From: Staphylococcus americanisciuri
GTDB taxonomy: Bacteria > Bacillota > Bacilli > Staphylococcales > Staphylococcaceae
Reading direction: 5' to 3'
Assembly (NCBI RefSeq): GCF_024814435.1
Contig: NZ_JANUXY010000004.1
Coordinates: 178,814-242,813 of the forward strand
DNA: 64,000 bases
Part shown: piece by piece, positions 20,700 to 27,072 of the stretch
Numbering within the stretch: position 1 is the stretch's first letter
Layout of the letters: every line of letters starts with the position of its first letter
Made by a program: the position numbers and the translations under genes
Notes under the pieces: generated by a model
Databases searched by the model: none
What the model was told of the DNA's origin: nothing
What the model saw: the letters and a program-made list of their open reading frames with translations, nothing else

Positions 20700-20703
20700 G
20701 TTG

Positions 20704-21231
20704 CTAAAATTTAGATAGTTCTGTTTGCATTTCTTCTTCGGTCATTAATCCAGCATCAACCCATGATTGATATCTTTGAGCCATTTGTTCTTTTTCAGAA
20801 ATACCATTTTGTATCGCTAAAGAACTTTCGTAAGCTGCTTGAGCAGACCCTTCAGTAACAACACCTTGAGGAATTACCCCATTAGCAACAGCGCTGTTGT
20901 ATGCTTGAATTTTTTGTTCTTCAGTATAATTGCCGTTAAGAATTTGGTTTAGAGTTTGATTGTCAGTAACGTTAGATACATTCGGCTCATTAGACTGAGC
21001 ATTGGATAACGTTTGTTCGTTAGTAATTTCTGAAGTAGCTTGATTTTCAGTAGCATTTTGATTATCATTTATTTTTTGAACAGTTTGTTTTTCTGTGTTT
21101 ACTTTTTTCTTTTCAGTTTTGTCTTTTGTCTTTGACTCTTTTTTAGGTTCTTCTTTCTTCTCTTTTTCATCATTACCACACGCACTTAATACTAAAGCGC
21201 TAGCTAATGCAAAGCCTAATAGTTTTTTCAT
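20704..21231 (-). CDS. Phage-encoded lipoprotein (possible superinfection exclusion)
   Basis: 175 residues from the ATG at 21231, which gives a clear lipoprotein signal: MKKLLGFALASALVLSACGN with lipobox LSAC. A lysine/glutamate-rich spacer follows, then an Asn/Gln-rich stretch, and two related helical segments near the C-terminus (TEEQKIQAYNSAVANGVI and SEKEQMAQRYQSWVDAGLM). It would be anchored outside the membrane. Its place between immA/cI and int is where lysogeny-expressed superinfection exclusion lipoproteins (for example Ltp of phage TP-J34) are found. That role is an inference. Confidence 0.8.
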   Translation of the reverse strand: MKKLLGFALASALVLSACGNDEKEKKEEPKKESKTKDKTEKKKVNTEKQTVQKINDNQNATENQATSEITNEQTLSNAQSNEPNVSNVTDNQTLNQILNGNYTEEQKIQAYNSAVANGVIPQGVVTEGSAQAAYESSLAIQNGISEKEQMAQRYQSWVDAGLMTEEEMQTELSKF

Positions 21232-21244
21232 ATCCCACACACTC

Positions 21245-21700
21245 CTATACATTTTTATATATTGTTAACGGCTCGAATCTTATTAGATAATCACCGTGTT
21301 TAACCTCTAAACCATGTTTTCTTTTATAATGTTCTAAGCTGTCTTTCACAAAAATTATTGTAACTTCAAAAAAGTCTGCTAGTTCATGAATATTTGAAAC
21401 TCCGAATTCAAAAGCCTCGATTAAACCCTGTAATGTTACGATATTTTCAAAGGCATAACGTCTGGCTTTTAATTCATATTTAACATTAGAAATATCAGAC
21501 TGATCAACAATGTTCCCATATGTATATTTGTGATGACCGACTTCTTCTATAAGTGTTTCATATTTTAGTGAAGTTGGTAAATCTCTATCTATTAAAATCA
21601 CACCATTGTCATAGAAACCTTTGAATTTTCCAGGAAGATTAAAGGTATCATTGATGTCTAATTGGTCATAATGTATTAAAGCCTCTTCGTATTTCCCCAT
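21245..21700 (-). CDS. ImmA/IrrE-type metallopeptidase
   Basis: 151 residues. The zinc motif region reads TLIEEVGHHKYTYG: an EExGH form common in staphylococcal phage ImmA homologues, where the first His of HExxH is replaced by Glu. Helical C-terminus ends near RFEPLTIYKNV. Partners of this family cleave or inactivate the adjacent CI/ImmR repressor to trigger induction. It is 12 bases downstream of cI in the same leftward operon, with AAAGGAATG as its ribosome site. Confidence 0.85.
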   Translation of the reverse strand: MGKYEEALIHYDQLDINDTFNLPGKFKGFYDNGVILIDRDLPTSLKYETLIEEVGHHKYTYGNIVDQSDISNVKYELKARRYAFENIVTLQGLIEAFEFGVSNIHELADFFEVTIIFVKDSLEHYKRKHGLEVKHGDYLIRFEPLTIYKNV

Positions 21701-21712
21701 AGAATCATTCCT

Positions 21713-22057
21713 TTATCTGTCTCTTGATTTTCTAACCATGTCGGCATATTCTCTAATTTTTGCTAATTCTTCTTCTGTATAATCACCGTCTAGGTGAGCA
21801 GCAAGTGTATCTTGTTGTGGCTCTTCTTTATCACTTAAGTCTGATATTCCGCTTAATTCATCTAAAGTCACGTTAAAATAATGTGCTAATGCAGAAGCAT
21901 GAGTAACAGAAGGAGAAGTTAAGCCTTTTTCCCATCTATCGATTGAGGCTTTTGAAAACTTAACTTCGTATTTACTATTAAGTTGGTTTGTTAATTCAAC
22001 TAAAGATAAGTTTTTATTTTTACGTAAAGTTATAAGGTTTTGGCTGAAATTAGACAT
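21713..22057 (-). CDS. CI/ImmR-type repressor (XRE family)
   Basis: 114 residues. N-terminal XRE HTH (LITLRKNKNLSLVELTNQLN, recognition helix around KASIDRWEKG) and a C-terminal segment with LDGDYTEEELAKIREYADMV, a motif found in short phage repressors paired with ImmA. It lacks a LexA-like autoprotease domain, so ImmA-dependent inactivation is expected. It is read leftward from its own promoter and should bind the TCTCA-TGAGA operators between it and cro. Confidence 0.88.
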   Translation of the reverse strand: MSNFSQNLITLRKNKNLSLVELTNQLNSKYEVKFSKASIDRWEKGLTSPSVTHASALAHYFNVTLDELSGISDLSDKEEPQQDTLAAHLDGDYTEEELAKIREYADMVRKSRDR

Positions 22058-22091
22058 TTATCACAGCTCCTTGTTTGTAATTTACAAACTT

Positions 22092-22215
22092 ATTATATAA
22101 GTTTGTTCTCATTTATGCAACGTTTAACACAAACTTTTTCTCAAAAATAAGAAAATATTTGTTGACATCTCAAAAATGAGAATGTAGAATAAGTTCTGTA
22201 ATCTCATAAATGAGA
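22092..22215. promoter_or_regulatory. Lysogeny/lytic switch: divergent promoters and TCTCA-N4-TGAGA operators
   Basis: Leftward promoter for cI: TTGCAT, 17 bp, TATAAT (plus-strand 22120 to 22092). Rightward promoter: TTGACA (22162-22167), 17 bp, TAGAAT (22185-22190). Palindromic operators are TCTCAAAAATGAGA (22168-22181), filling the rightward -35/-10 spacer exactly, TCTCATAAATGAGA (22202-22215) over the early transcribed region, a one-mismatch copy TCTCAAAAATAAGA (22139-22152), and a decayed copy in the leftward spacer (22107-22120). Confidence 0.9.
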
Positions 22216-22232
22216 CGCAAGGAGGTGCTCAA

Positions 22233-22472
22233 ATGAGTAAAGAACGACATGTAAAATTGAGATTGCTACTTGAAGAGAGAGGTTTGAAACATCAAGAAGT
22301 GGCTCAGATGGTGGGCATGAAACCTTCTAAGTTTAGTCAAAAAATTAACAGAAATAAAAGTGACTTTACTTTAAAGGAAGCAAGTTTGATTTGTAACGTT
22401 TTAGACATTTCAATGGACGAATATTTTTTTGTACAAGATGTCTCAAAAATGAGAAACGAAGTGCAAGTTTAA
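22233..22472 (+). CDS. Cro-like XRE regulator
   Basis: 79 residues, mostly a single HTH domain (LRLLLEERGLKHQEVAQMVGMKPSKFSQKINR). First gene of the rightward operon, starting behind AAGGAGGTGCTCAA. It probably competes with CI for the operators upstream to favour lytic growth. A further perfect operator copy, TCTCAAAAATGAGA (22441-22454), lies in its own last codons and encodes part of VSKMRNE. Confidence 0.85.
   Translation: MSKERHVKLRLLLEERGLKHQEVAQMVGMKPSKFSQKINRNKSDFTLKEASLICNVLDISMDEYFFVQDVSKMRNEVQV
22441..22454. promoter_or_regulatory. Intragenic CI/Cro operator at the end of cro
   Basis: TCTCAAAAATGAGA is identical to the operator inside the rightward promoter, 260 bases away. It could support repressor looping or act as a roadblock. 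Confidence 0.75.
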
Positions 22473-22485
22473 AGGAGGAAAATTA

Positions 22486-23271
22486 ATGAACGGAATGCAA
22501 TCATTGCAAGTTATTGAGCAAAACAATGAGTTCTATGTAGACAGTCGCGAAGTAGCAGAGATGGTAGGTAAGCGACATGCTGATTTAGTAAGAAGTATTG
22601 AAAGTTATTTAGAGATTTTAGGTCAAAACGCAAAATTGCGTTCTGATGATTTCTTCATAGAAAGCTCTTACCAAGCAGGAACAGGAAAGCAATATAAACA
22701 CTATTTACTCACAAGAAAAGGCTGTGACATTGTAGCAAACAAAATGACTGGTTCGAAAGGTGTTTTATTTACAGCAACTTATGTAGACGCATTTCACGAA
22801 ATGCAGGAACACATAAAAAAACAAGCGCAAATTAACACACCTACAACGCAATTAGAAGCGATTAAAATGTTCGTTCAAATTCAAGAAGAACAACAAGCTT
22901 TCAATAAGCGTATCGAAAATGAAGTGACTGGTATCCGTCATATCGTAGGAATCGAAACCAAGAACTGGCGAAACGATACAAACAATATCTTATCTGCAAT
23001 TGCTAAACATCTAGGTGGTAGAGATATGCATCAAAAAGTAAGAGCAGAAGCATACAAAGGGCTCGAAGAAAAAGGGCGTTGCAATTTAAAAATTCGAATG
23101 CAGAACAGAAAAGGCAAAATGTTAGCAAATGGCGCTACTAAAACACAGATTAATAAGCTTTCGAAATTAGATGTTATTAACGATGACCCGAGATTAATCG
23201 AAATTTACATTTCGGTAATCAAAAATATGGCAATCAAATACGGGGTAGATATTACTCAATTTGAACTTTAG
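22486..23271 (+). CDS. Phage antirepressor: Rha-type N-domain plus ORF6C C-domain
   Basis: 261 residues. Residues about 10-105 match the Rha regulatory family (VDSREVAEMVGKRHADLVRSIE ... YKHYLLTRKGCDIVANKM). The middle is a helical linker, and the C-terminal ~120 residues match ORF6C (NILSAIAKHLGGRDMHQKVRAEAYKGLE). Such proteins counter the prophage repressor or modulate early genes. GGAGGAAAATTA precedes the ATG. Confidence 0.85.
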   Translation: MNGMQSLQVIEQNNEFYVDSREVAEMVGKRHADLVRSIESYLEILGQNAKLRSDDFFIESSYQAGTGKQYKHYLLTRKGCDIVANKMTGSKGVLFTATYVDAFHEMQEHIKKQAQINTPTTQLEAIKMFVQIQEEQQAFNKRIENEVTGIRHIVGIETKNWRNDTNNILSAIAKHLGGRDMHQKVRAEAYKGLEEKGRCNLKIRMQNRKGKMLANGATKTQINKLSKLDVINDDPRLIEIYISVIKNMAIKYGVDITQFEL

Positions 23272-23281
23272 GAGGAACAAA

Positions 23282-23503
23282 ATGAACTCTAGCGAGAAAT
23301 TAGCAATTATTCAACAAATTTTAGGTGAAGTGTCTTATGAGATAAGCACGGCTCTAGAAACAGATGAATCTTCCAAATTTGAAAAGGAGATTGAATATAA
23401 CGGTAAAGATTACACGATAGAACTAACAAGAGAAAGTTACCTAGAAGACACTTTGATTAGCATCAGTAAGCGTCTTGAAAATATAAATTTCGGACACTTT
23501 TAA
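23282..23503 (+). CDS. Small phage protein, unknown function
   Basis: 73 residues from the ATG with GGAGGAACAAA upstream; a longer frame beginning at 23261 overlaps the antirepressor and lacks a ribosome site. Acidic, no hydrophobic segment, no motif I recognise. Part of the early operon. Confidence 0.65.
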   Translation: MNSSEKLAIIQQILGEVSYEISTALETDESSKFEKEIEYNGKDYTIELTRESYLEDTLISISKRLENINFGHF

Positions 23504-23516
23504 GGAGGTTCAGAGA

Positions 23517-23741
23517 ATGAACATTCAAGAAGCCACAAAGTTGGCAACAAGTAATCTTGTAACTATGACGCGTAAAAAATGGAAAGAAAGTCATCAAGCT
23601 GAAGTATTTCCAACAAACGATAGTTTTTTACAATGTGTGCTTTCGGGGAAAAATGGAAAGACTCTCTCCAGGTATTGGCAACCTTCAGCTGACGACTTAA
23701 TGGCTAATGATTGGGAAGTTATAGTTCCAATTAAAGACTAG
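23517..23741 (+). CDS. DUF2829 / Tad2-like protein (putative Thoeris anti-defence sponge)
   Basis: 74 residues behind AAGGAGGTTCAGAGA. The order ATKLATSNLVTMTRKKW ... SRYWQPSADDLMANDWEVIVP is the DUF2829 pattern, with its characteristic C-terminal ADDLMANDWEV. Tad2 proteins of this family form oligomers that bind and sequester the cyclic ADP-ribose-type signals of Thoeris defence, so the phage escapes abortive death. Family assignment is by motif; binding of a signal by this copy is inferred. Early expression fits an anti-defence role. Confidence 0.75.
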   Translation: MNIQEATKLATSNLVTMTRKKWKESHQAEVFPTNDSFLQCVLSGKNGKTLSRYWQPSADDLMANDWEVIVPIKD

Positions 23742-24096
23742 GAATAAATGAAGAAATTTTAGAAATGCTATCAATTATACTCTTTAAATCGTTTTTAAAT
23801 TTATTTTCAAAATAAACGATTGTCATATCGGAGATGCTTACCTGATAAAGAGTGTTGTCGGCAAAAAAGCCATTAAGGAAACCAGCTTTTTTAAGACTCT
23901 TTAAGTCATTTTCAACATCTTCGAAATGTAAGTATTGAAAGTATTTCAAATGTATATCTTCAGCATCATCAAAGTTATTACAATGTAATTTGACACTTCC
24001 TGATTTAACACACTCTAAGTAGTCTTTATAGAGTACAGATAAAATATATTGTTGATCTTTAGTGAGCATTTCAAAGTTATTTGAAATAAGGTTCAT
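23731..24096 (-). CDS. Counter-oriented phage protein, unknown function
   Basis: 121 residues from ATG 24096, preceded by AAGGAGGTGATTG. It is the only leftward gene inside the rightward early block and overlaps the end of the Tad2-like gene by 11 bases, so it is likely expressed in lysogeny. The N-terminal half (LTKDQQYILSVLYKDYLECVK) and following helices look like a winged-helix fold, but I do not recognise the family. Confidence 0.7.
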   Translation of the reverse strand: MNLISNNFEMLTKDQQYILSVLYKDYLECVKSGSVKLHCNNFDDAEDIHLKYFQYLHFEDVENDLKSLKKAGFLNGFFADNTLYQVSISDMTIVYFENKFKNDLKSIIDSISKISSFIPSL

Positions 24097-24144
24097 ACTC
24101 AATCACCTCCTTAAAGGTGATTATATCAGAAAGGAGTGAGTCAT

Positions 24145-24423
24145 ATGTTGAACGTACAAATTGATGACAAATTTATCAACGACTTAGTTGACAAAAAAGT
24201 TGATGAGATTTTAAAGGTTTACAAGCGCACGTTGGTTGCGGTTGATATGAAGGATTTAGTAGAAATGACAAGACTTAGCGAATCAACATTAACTCAGAAA
24301 AAAATAATTTATGAACCTGAAATGGTCGCTGTGACACGGCGCATTGGTACAAGAGTACTCTATAAATATCCAGAAGTACGAGAAGCATTGTCGATTGTTA
24401 TGGATCGATTAGGAGGTGGTTAA
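24145..24423 (+). CDS. DUF771-like phage protein
   Basis: 92 residues. ATG at 24145 chosen because AAAGGAGTGAGTCAT precedes it. Contains a helical N-terminus then an HTH-like segment (VDMKDLVEMTRLSESTLTQKKI), with YKYPEVREAL near the end, resembling DUF771 excisionase-like proteins of staphylococcal phages. Possibly DNA-binding; excisionase function is a guess. Confidence 0.65.
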   Translation: MLNVQIDDKFINDLVDKKVDEILKVYKRTLVAVDMKDLVEMTRLSESTLTQKKIIYEPEMVAVTRRIGTRVLYKYPEVREALSIVMDRLGGG

Positions 24424-24424
24424 A

Positions 24425-24601
24425 GTGAAAGTACTAATACCCTGCCTACTCACATTCTCAGTAGCACTCATACTGACAACCGTACTAGCTTTTAGCGGAG
24501 TGTACTTCACGACGTTATTGTGGTGGGTGTTGGTTGCGGAGTTAGTGACGTATTTTGGAACTTGCTACGTGTTAAAAGAACTTAAAAAATTGGAGGAATA
24601 A
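24425..24601 (+). CDS. Small two-helix membrane protein
   Basis: 58 residues from GTG 24425 behind GGAGGTGGTTAAA. Two hydrophobic helices, LLTFSVALILTTVLAFSGVY and LLWWVLVAELVTYFGTCYVL, then a charged tail KELKKLEE. Function unknown; in the early operon. Confidence 0.7.
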   Translation: MKVLIPCLLTFSVALILTTVLAFSGVYFTTLLWWVLVAELVTYFGTCYVLKELKKLEE

Positions 24602-24604
24602 AAA

Positions 24605-24847
24605 ATGAACAGAGAAGAATTTCAAGAAAAGGTATTCAAAATAAACAAAGAATTAGAGACGTTACTCACTGAATTTAACGAAGAAAATGGAGAAGCGCCT
24701 ATGATTATCTTTGCTGCTGGTATTGAAGATGACTACGAAGCCTTTCATTGTGCGTCTGTGGTTTATGGATCGCCTGTAGGTCTTAGCTTACTGTTATCAG
24801 ATGTAAATGGAGAATTAACAGAAGCTGTAGCGAAAAATATTGACTGA
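24605..24847 (+). CDS. Small phage protein, unknown function
   Basis: 80 residues, N-terminal helix rich in Glu/Lys then PMIIFAAGIEDDYEAFHCASVVYGSPVGLSLLLSD, an alternating strand-like segment. Similar small proteins occur early in staphylococcal phages; I cannot assign a function. Its stop codon falls inside an inverted repeat (24840-24875). Confidence 0.65.
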   Translation: MNREEFQEKVFKINKELETLLTEFNEENGEAPMIIFAAGIEDDYEAFHCASVVYGSPVGLSLLLSDVNGELTEAVAKNID

Positions 24848-24875
24848 CCACTAGCTGCAACTAGCAATCAGTCAA
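24840..24875 (+). repeat. Inverted repeat at the end of an early gene
   Basis: TTGACTGA (24840-24847) with TCAGTCAA (24868-24875), and inside it CTAG (24851-24854) with CTAG (24861-24864). As RNA this is an interrupted hairpin; no T run follows, so it may be a processing or pausing element, or a protein-binding site. Confidence 0.5.
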
Positions 24876-24928
24876 ACAATTAAAAAATTAACTAAGGTAA
24901 GTATAACACAAAAATTAGGAGTGATTAC

Positions 24929-25279
24929 ATGGCAATTTTAGAAGAATTATTGGAAGAGGTTAAGCGCCTCAACAAGAATTTAAAAGCATTAAACACAGAG
25001 TTAGATACCGTTGACTCATCTGAAAAGAAAGAAGAGGTAAAAGAAAAGCCTATTGAAAAGGCACCAGCTAAAGCAAAAACTCAAGAAGAACCTACATCCG
25101 AATACACGAAAGACTATGTGCTTTCACTTGGCAAAGAATTCCTTAAAAAAGCAGATAACAGTGACAAGTCTGCGTTTAAGGATAAGCTGTCTGAACTCAA
25201 TGCGTCTAAGCTTTCTACTGTGGAAGCCGAACACTACCCAGACGTCGTGGAGTTTATGAAAGCGAGACTAGAAGCATGA
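24929..25279 (+). CDS. Charged coiled-coil phage protein, unknown function
   Basis: 116 residues: N-terminal coiled coil (ILEELLEEVKRLNKNLKALNTELDTV), a Lys/Glu/Pro/Ala-rich linker, then a helical C-terminal domain. Overlaps the DUF2800 gene by 4 bases, so it is coupled to the replication block and may be an accessory of it. Confidence 0.7.
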   Translation: MAILEELLEEVKRLNKNLKALNTELDTVDSSEKKEEVKEKPIEKAPAKAKTQEEPTSEYTKDYVLSLGKEFLKKADNSDKSAFKDKLSELNASKLSTVEAEHYPDVVEFMKARLEA

Positions 25280-26442
25280 AGCTAGATCACACGAATAGGA
25301 CTCATGCTAAATTGAGCGCAAGTGGTGCTAAGCAGTGGCTTAACTGCCCGCCTAGTATTAAAGCTAGTGAGGGCATTGGCGATAGAACTTCAAAATTTGC
25401 CGAAGAAGGTACGTTCGCGCATGAATTAAGTGAACTGTACTTTAGTAATAAGTACGAAGACTTATCGGATTTTGGATTCAATAAGGCTTTTAAAGCTTGT
25501 CAATCCAATGAATACTACAGTGAGGAGCTTCGTGAGTATGTTGAAGAGTACGTTGATTTTGTAGAAGAACGGTACAACGACGCTTTAGCTAGAGATTCAA
25601 ACGTCGTAACGATGTTCGAGACACGTCTAGATCTAAGTAGTTACGTACCGGAGTCTTTCGGTACTGGGGACGTGATTATCTTTTCAGGCGGAGTGCTTGA
25701 GATTATAGATCTTAAGTACGGAAAAGGTGTGGAAGTGTCTGCTATCGAGAATCCACAACTTAGACTTTACGGTCTAGGGGCTTATGAATTGATTAGTTTA
25801 TTAGAAGACGTACACACGATTCGTATGACGATAGTCCAACCTAGATTGGATAACTTCTCAACAGAAGAATTATCTATTGATGAGTTGATAACGTGGGGCA
25901 CAGATTATGTTCAGCCTAAAGCTAAATTAGCTTTCAATGGAGATGGAGAATTTAAGGCTGGAGAGCATTGTAGGTTCTGTAAGGTCAGACATACTTGCAG
26001 AACAAGAGCGATGTCAATGCTTGATACACCAGATACACCTGCTCACTTATTAAGTGACAGTGAGATAGCTGAGCTGCTTTATAAGATTCCGGACATCAAA
26101 AAGTGGGCAGACGATTTAGAATCGTACGCATTAGACCAAATGGTAAACAACGACAAAGCTTATGACGGTTGGAAATTGGTTGAAGGGCGTTCAAGACGAG
26201 TTATGACCGATACAAATGCAATTCAAAACATTCTAGAAAAAGAAGGCTATGAAGCAGAACGCATCACAAAAACTGAATTGTTAAGCTTAACAGCCTTAGA
26301 AAAACAAGTAGGCAAGAAAGCATTTAACGATTTAGTTGGTGCTTATATAGATAAGCCGAGAGGTAAGTTAACTCTCGCTAAAGAATCAGATAAGAGACCA
26401 GCTATCAAGTTAAGTGCAGAAGATGATTTTGACAAAATTTAA
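25276..26442 (+). CDS. DUF2800 family, Cas4/RecB-like PD-(D/E)XK nuclease
   Basis: 388 residues. HELSELYF near residue 40, IFSGGVLEIIDLKYGKG (PD-(D/E)XK core with D and K of DLKYGKG) and a cysteine cluster EHCRFCKVRHTCRTRA near 245 together look like an iron-sulfur-containing RecB-type nuclease. Found in phages next to DUF2815 and a family A polymerase, and expected to act in recombination or replication-end processing. Confidence 0.85.
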   Translation: MKLDHTNRTHAKLSASGAKQWLNCPPSIKASEGIGDRTSKFAEEGTFAHELSELYFSNKYEDLSDFGFNKAFKACQSNEYYSEELREYVEEYVDFVEERYNDALARDSNVVTMFETRLDLSSYVPESFGTGDVIIFSGGVLEIIDLKYGKGVEVSAIENPQLRLYGLGAYELISLLEDVHTIRMTIVQPRLDNFSTEELSIDELITWGTDYVQPKAKLAFNGDGEFKAGEHCRFCKVRHTCRTRAMSMLDTPDTPAHLLSDSEIAELLYKIPDIKKWADDLESYALDQMVNNDKAYDGWKLVEGRSRRVMTDTNAIQNILEKEGYEAERITKTELLSLTALEKQVGKKAFNDLVGAYIDKPRGKLTLAKESDKRPAIKLSAEDDFDKI

Positions 26443-26463
26443 AAACAAGGACGGTAATTAATT

Positions 26464-27018
26464 ATGAAAGCTAAACAAAATGGAACTAAAGTGATCACAG
26501 GAAAAGTAAGAGCGTCATACGCGCATATCTTTGAACCGCATTCAATGCAGGAAGGTCAAGAACCTAAATATTCAGTTAGCTTAATTATCCCTAAATCGGA
26601 CACAAGTACGATTAAGGCAATTGAAAAAGCGATTGAAGAAGCAAAAGAACAAGGTGAGATTTCCAAGTTTAATGGAAAGATTCCTGCAAAATTAAAATTA
26701 CCTCTACGTGATGGAGACACAGAACGTGAAGATGATGAAGTGTATAAAGACGCCTACTTTATCAATGTGTCAAGCAAACAAGCACCAGGTATCATCGACC
26801 AAAATAAAATCCGTTTAACGGATCCCGGAGCGGTAGTAAGTGGGGACTACATTCGAGCGTCAATCAATCTGTTTCCGTTCAATACAAATGGCAATAAAGG
26901 TATTGCTGCTGGACTTAACAACATTCAATTAGTTGAAAAAGGAGAGCCTTTGGGCGGTGCAAGCAGTGCAGAAGATGATTTTGATGAATTAGACACTGAT
27001 GATGACGATTTACTGTAA
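26464..27018 (+). CDS. DUF2815 family, probable ssDNA-binding/annealing protein
   Basis: 184 residues with a Lys-rich N-terminus (TGKVRASYAHIFEPHSMQEGQEPKYSVSLIIPK), IRASINLFPFNTNGNKGIAAGLNNIQLV, and a strongly acidic tail EDDFDELDTDDDDLL as in single-strand binding proteins. The family is constant partner of DUF2800 and phage polymerase. ssDNA binding is inferred from fold-like features and neighbours. Confidence 0.8.
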   Translation: MKAKQNGTKVITGKVRASYAHIFEPHSMQEGQEPKYSVSLIIPKSDTSTIKAIEKAIEEAKEQGEISKFNGKIPAKLKLPLRDGDTEREDDEVYKDAYFINVSSKQAPGIIDQNKIRLTDPGAVVSGDYIRASINLFPFNTNGNKGIAAGLNNIQLVEKGEPLGGASSAEDDFDELDTDDDDLL

Positions 27019-27072
27019 TTAACTGAGGGGCATTAAGCCCCTTAACTTTAAAATAAGTGAAGTGATAAGAAA

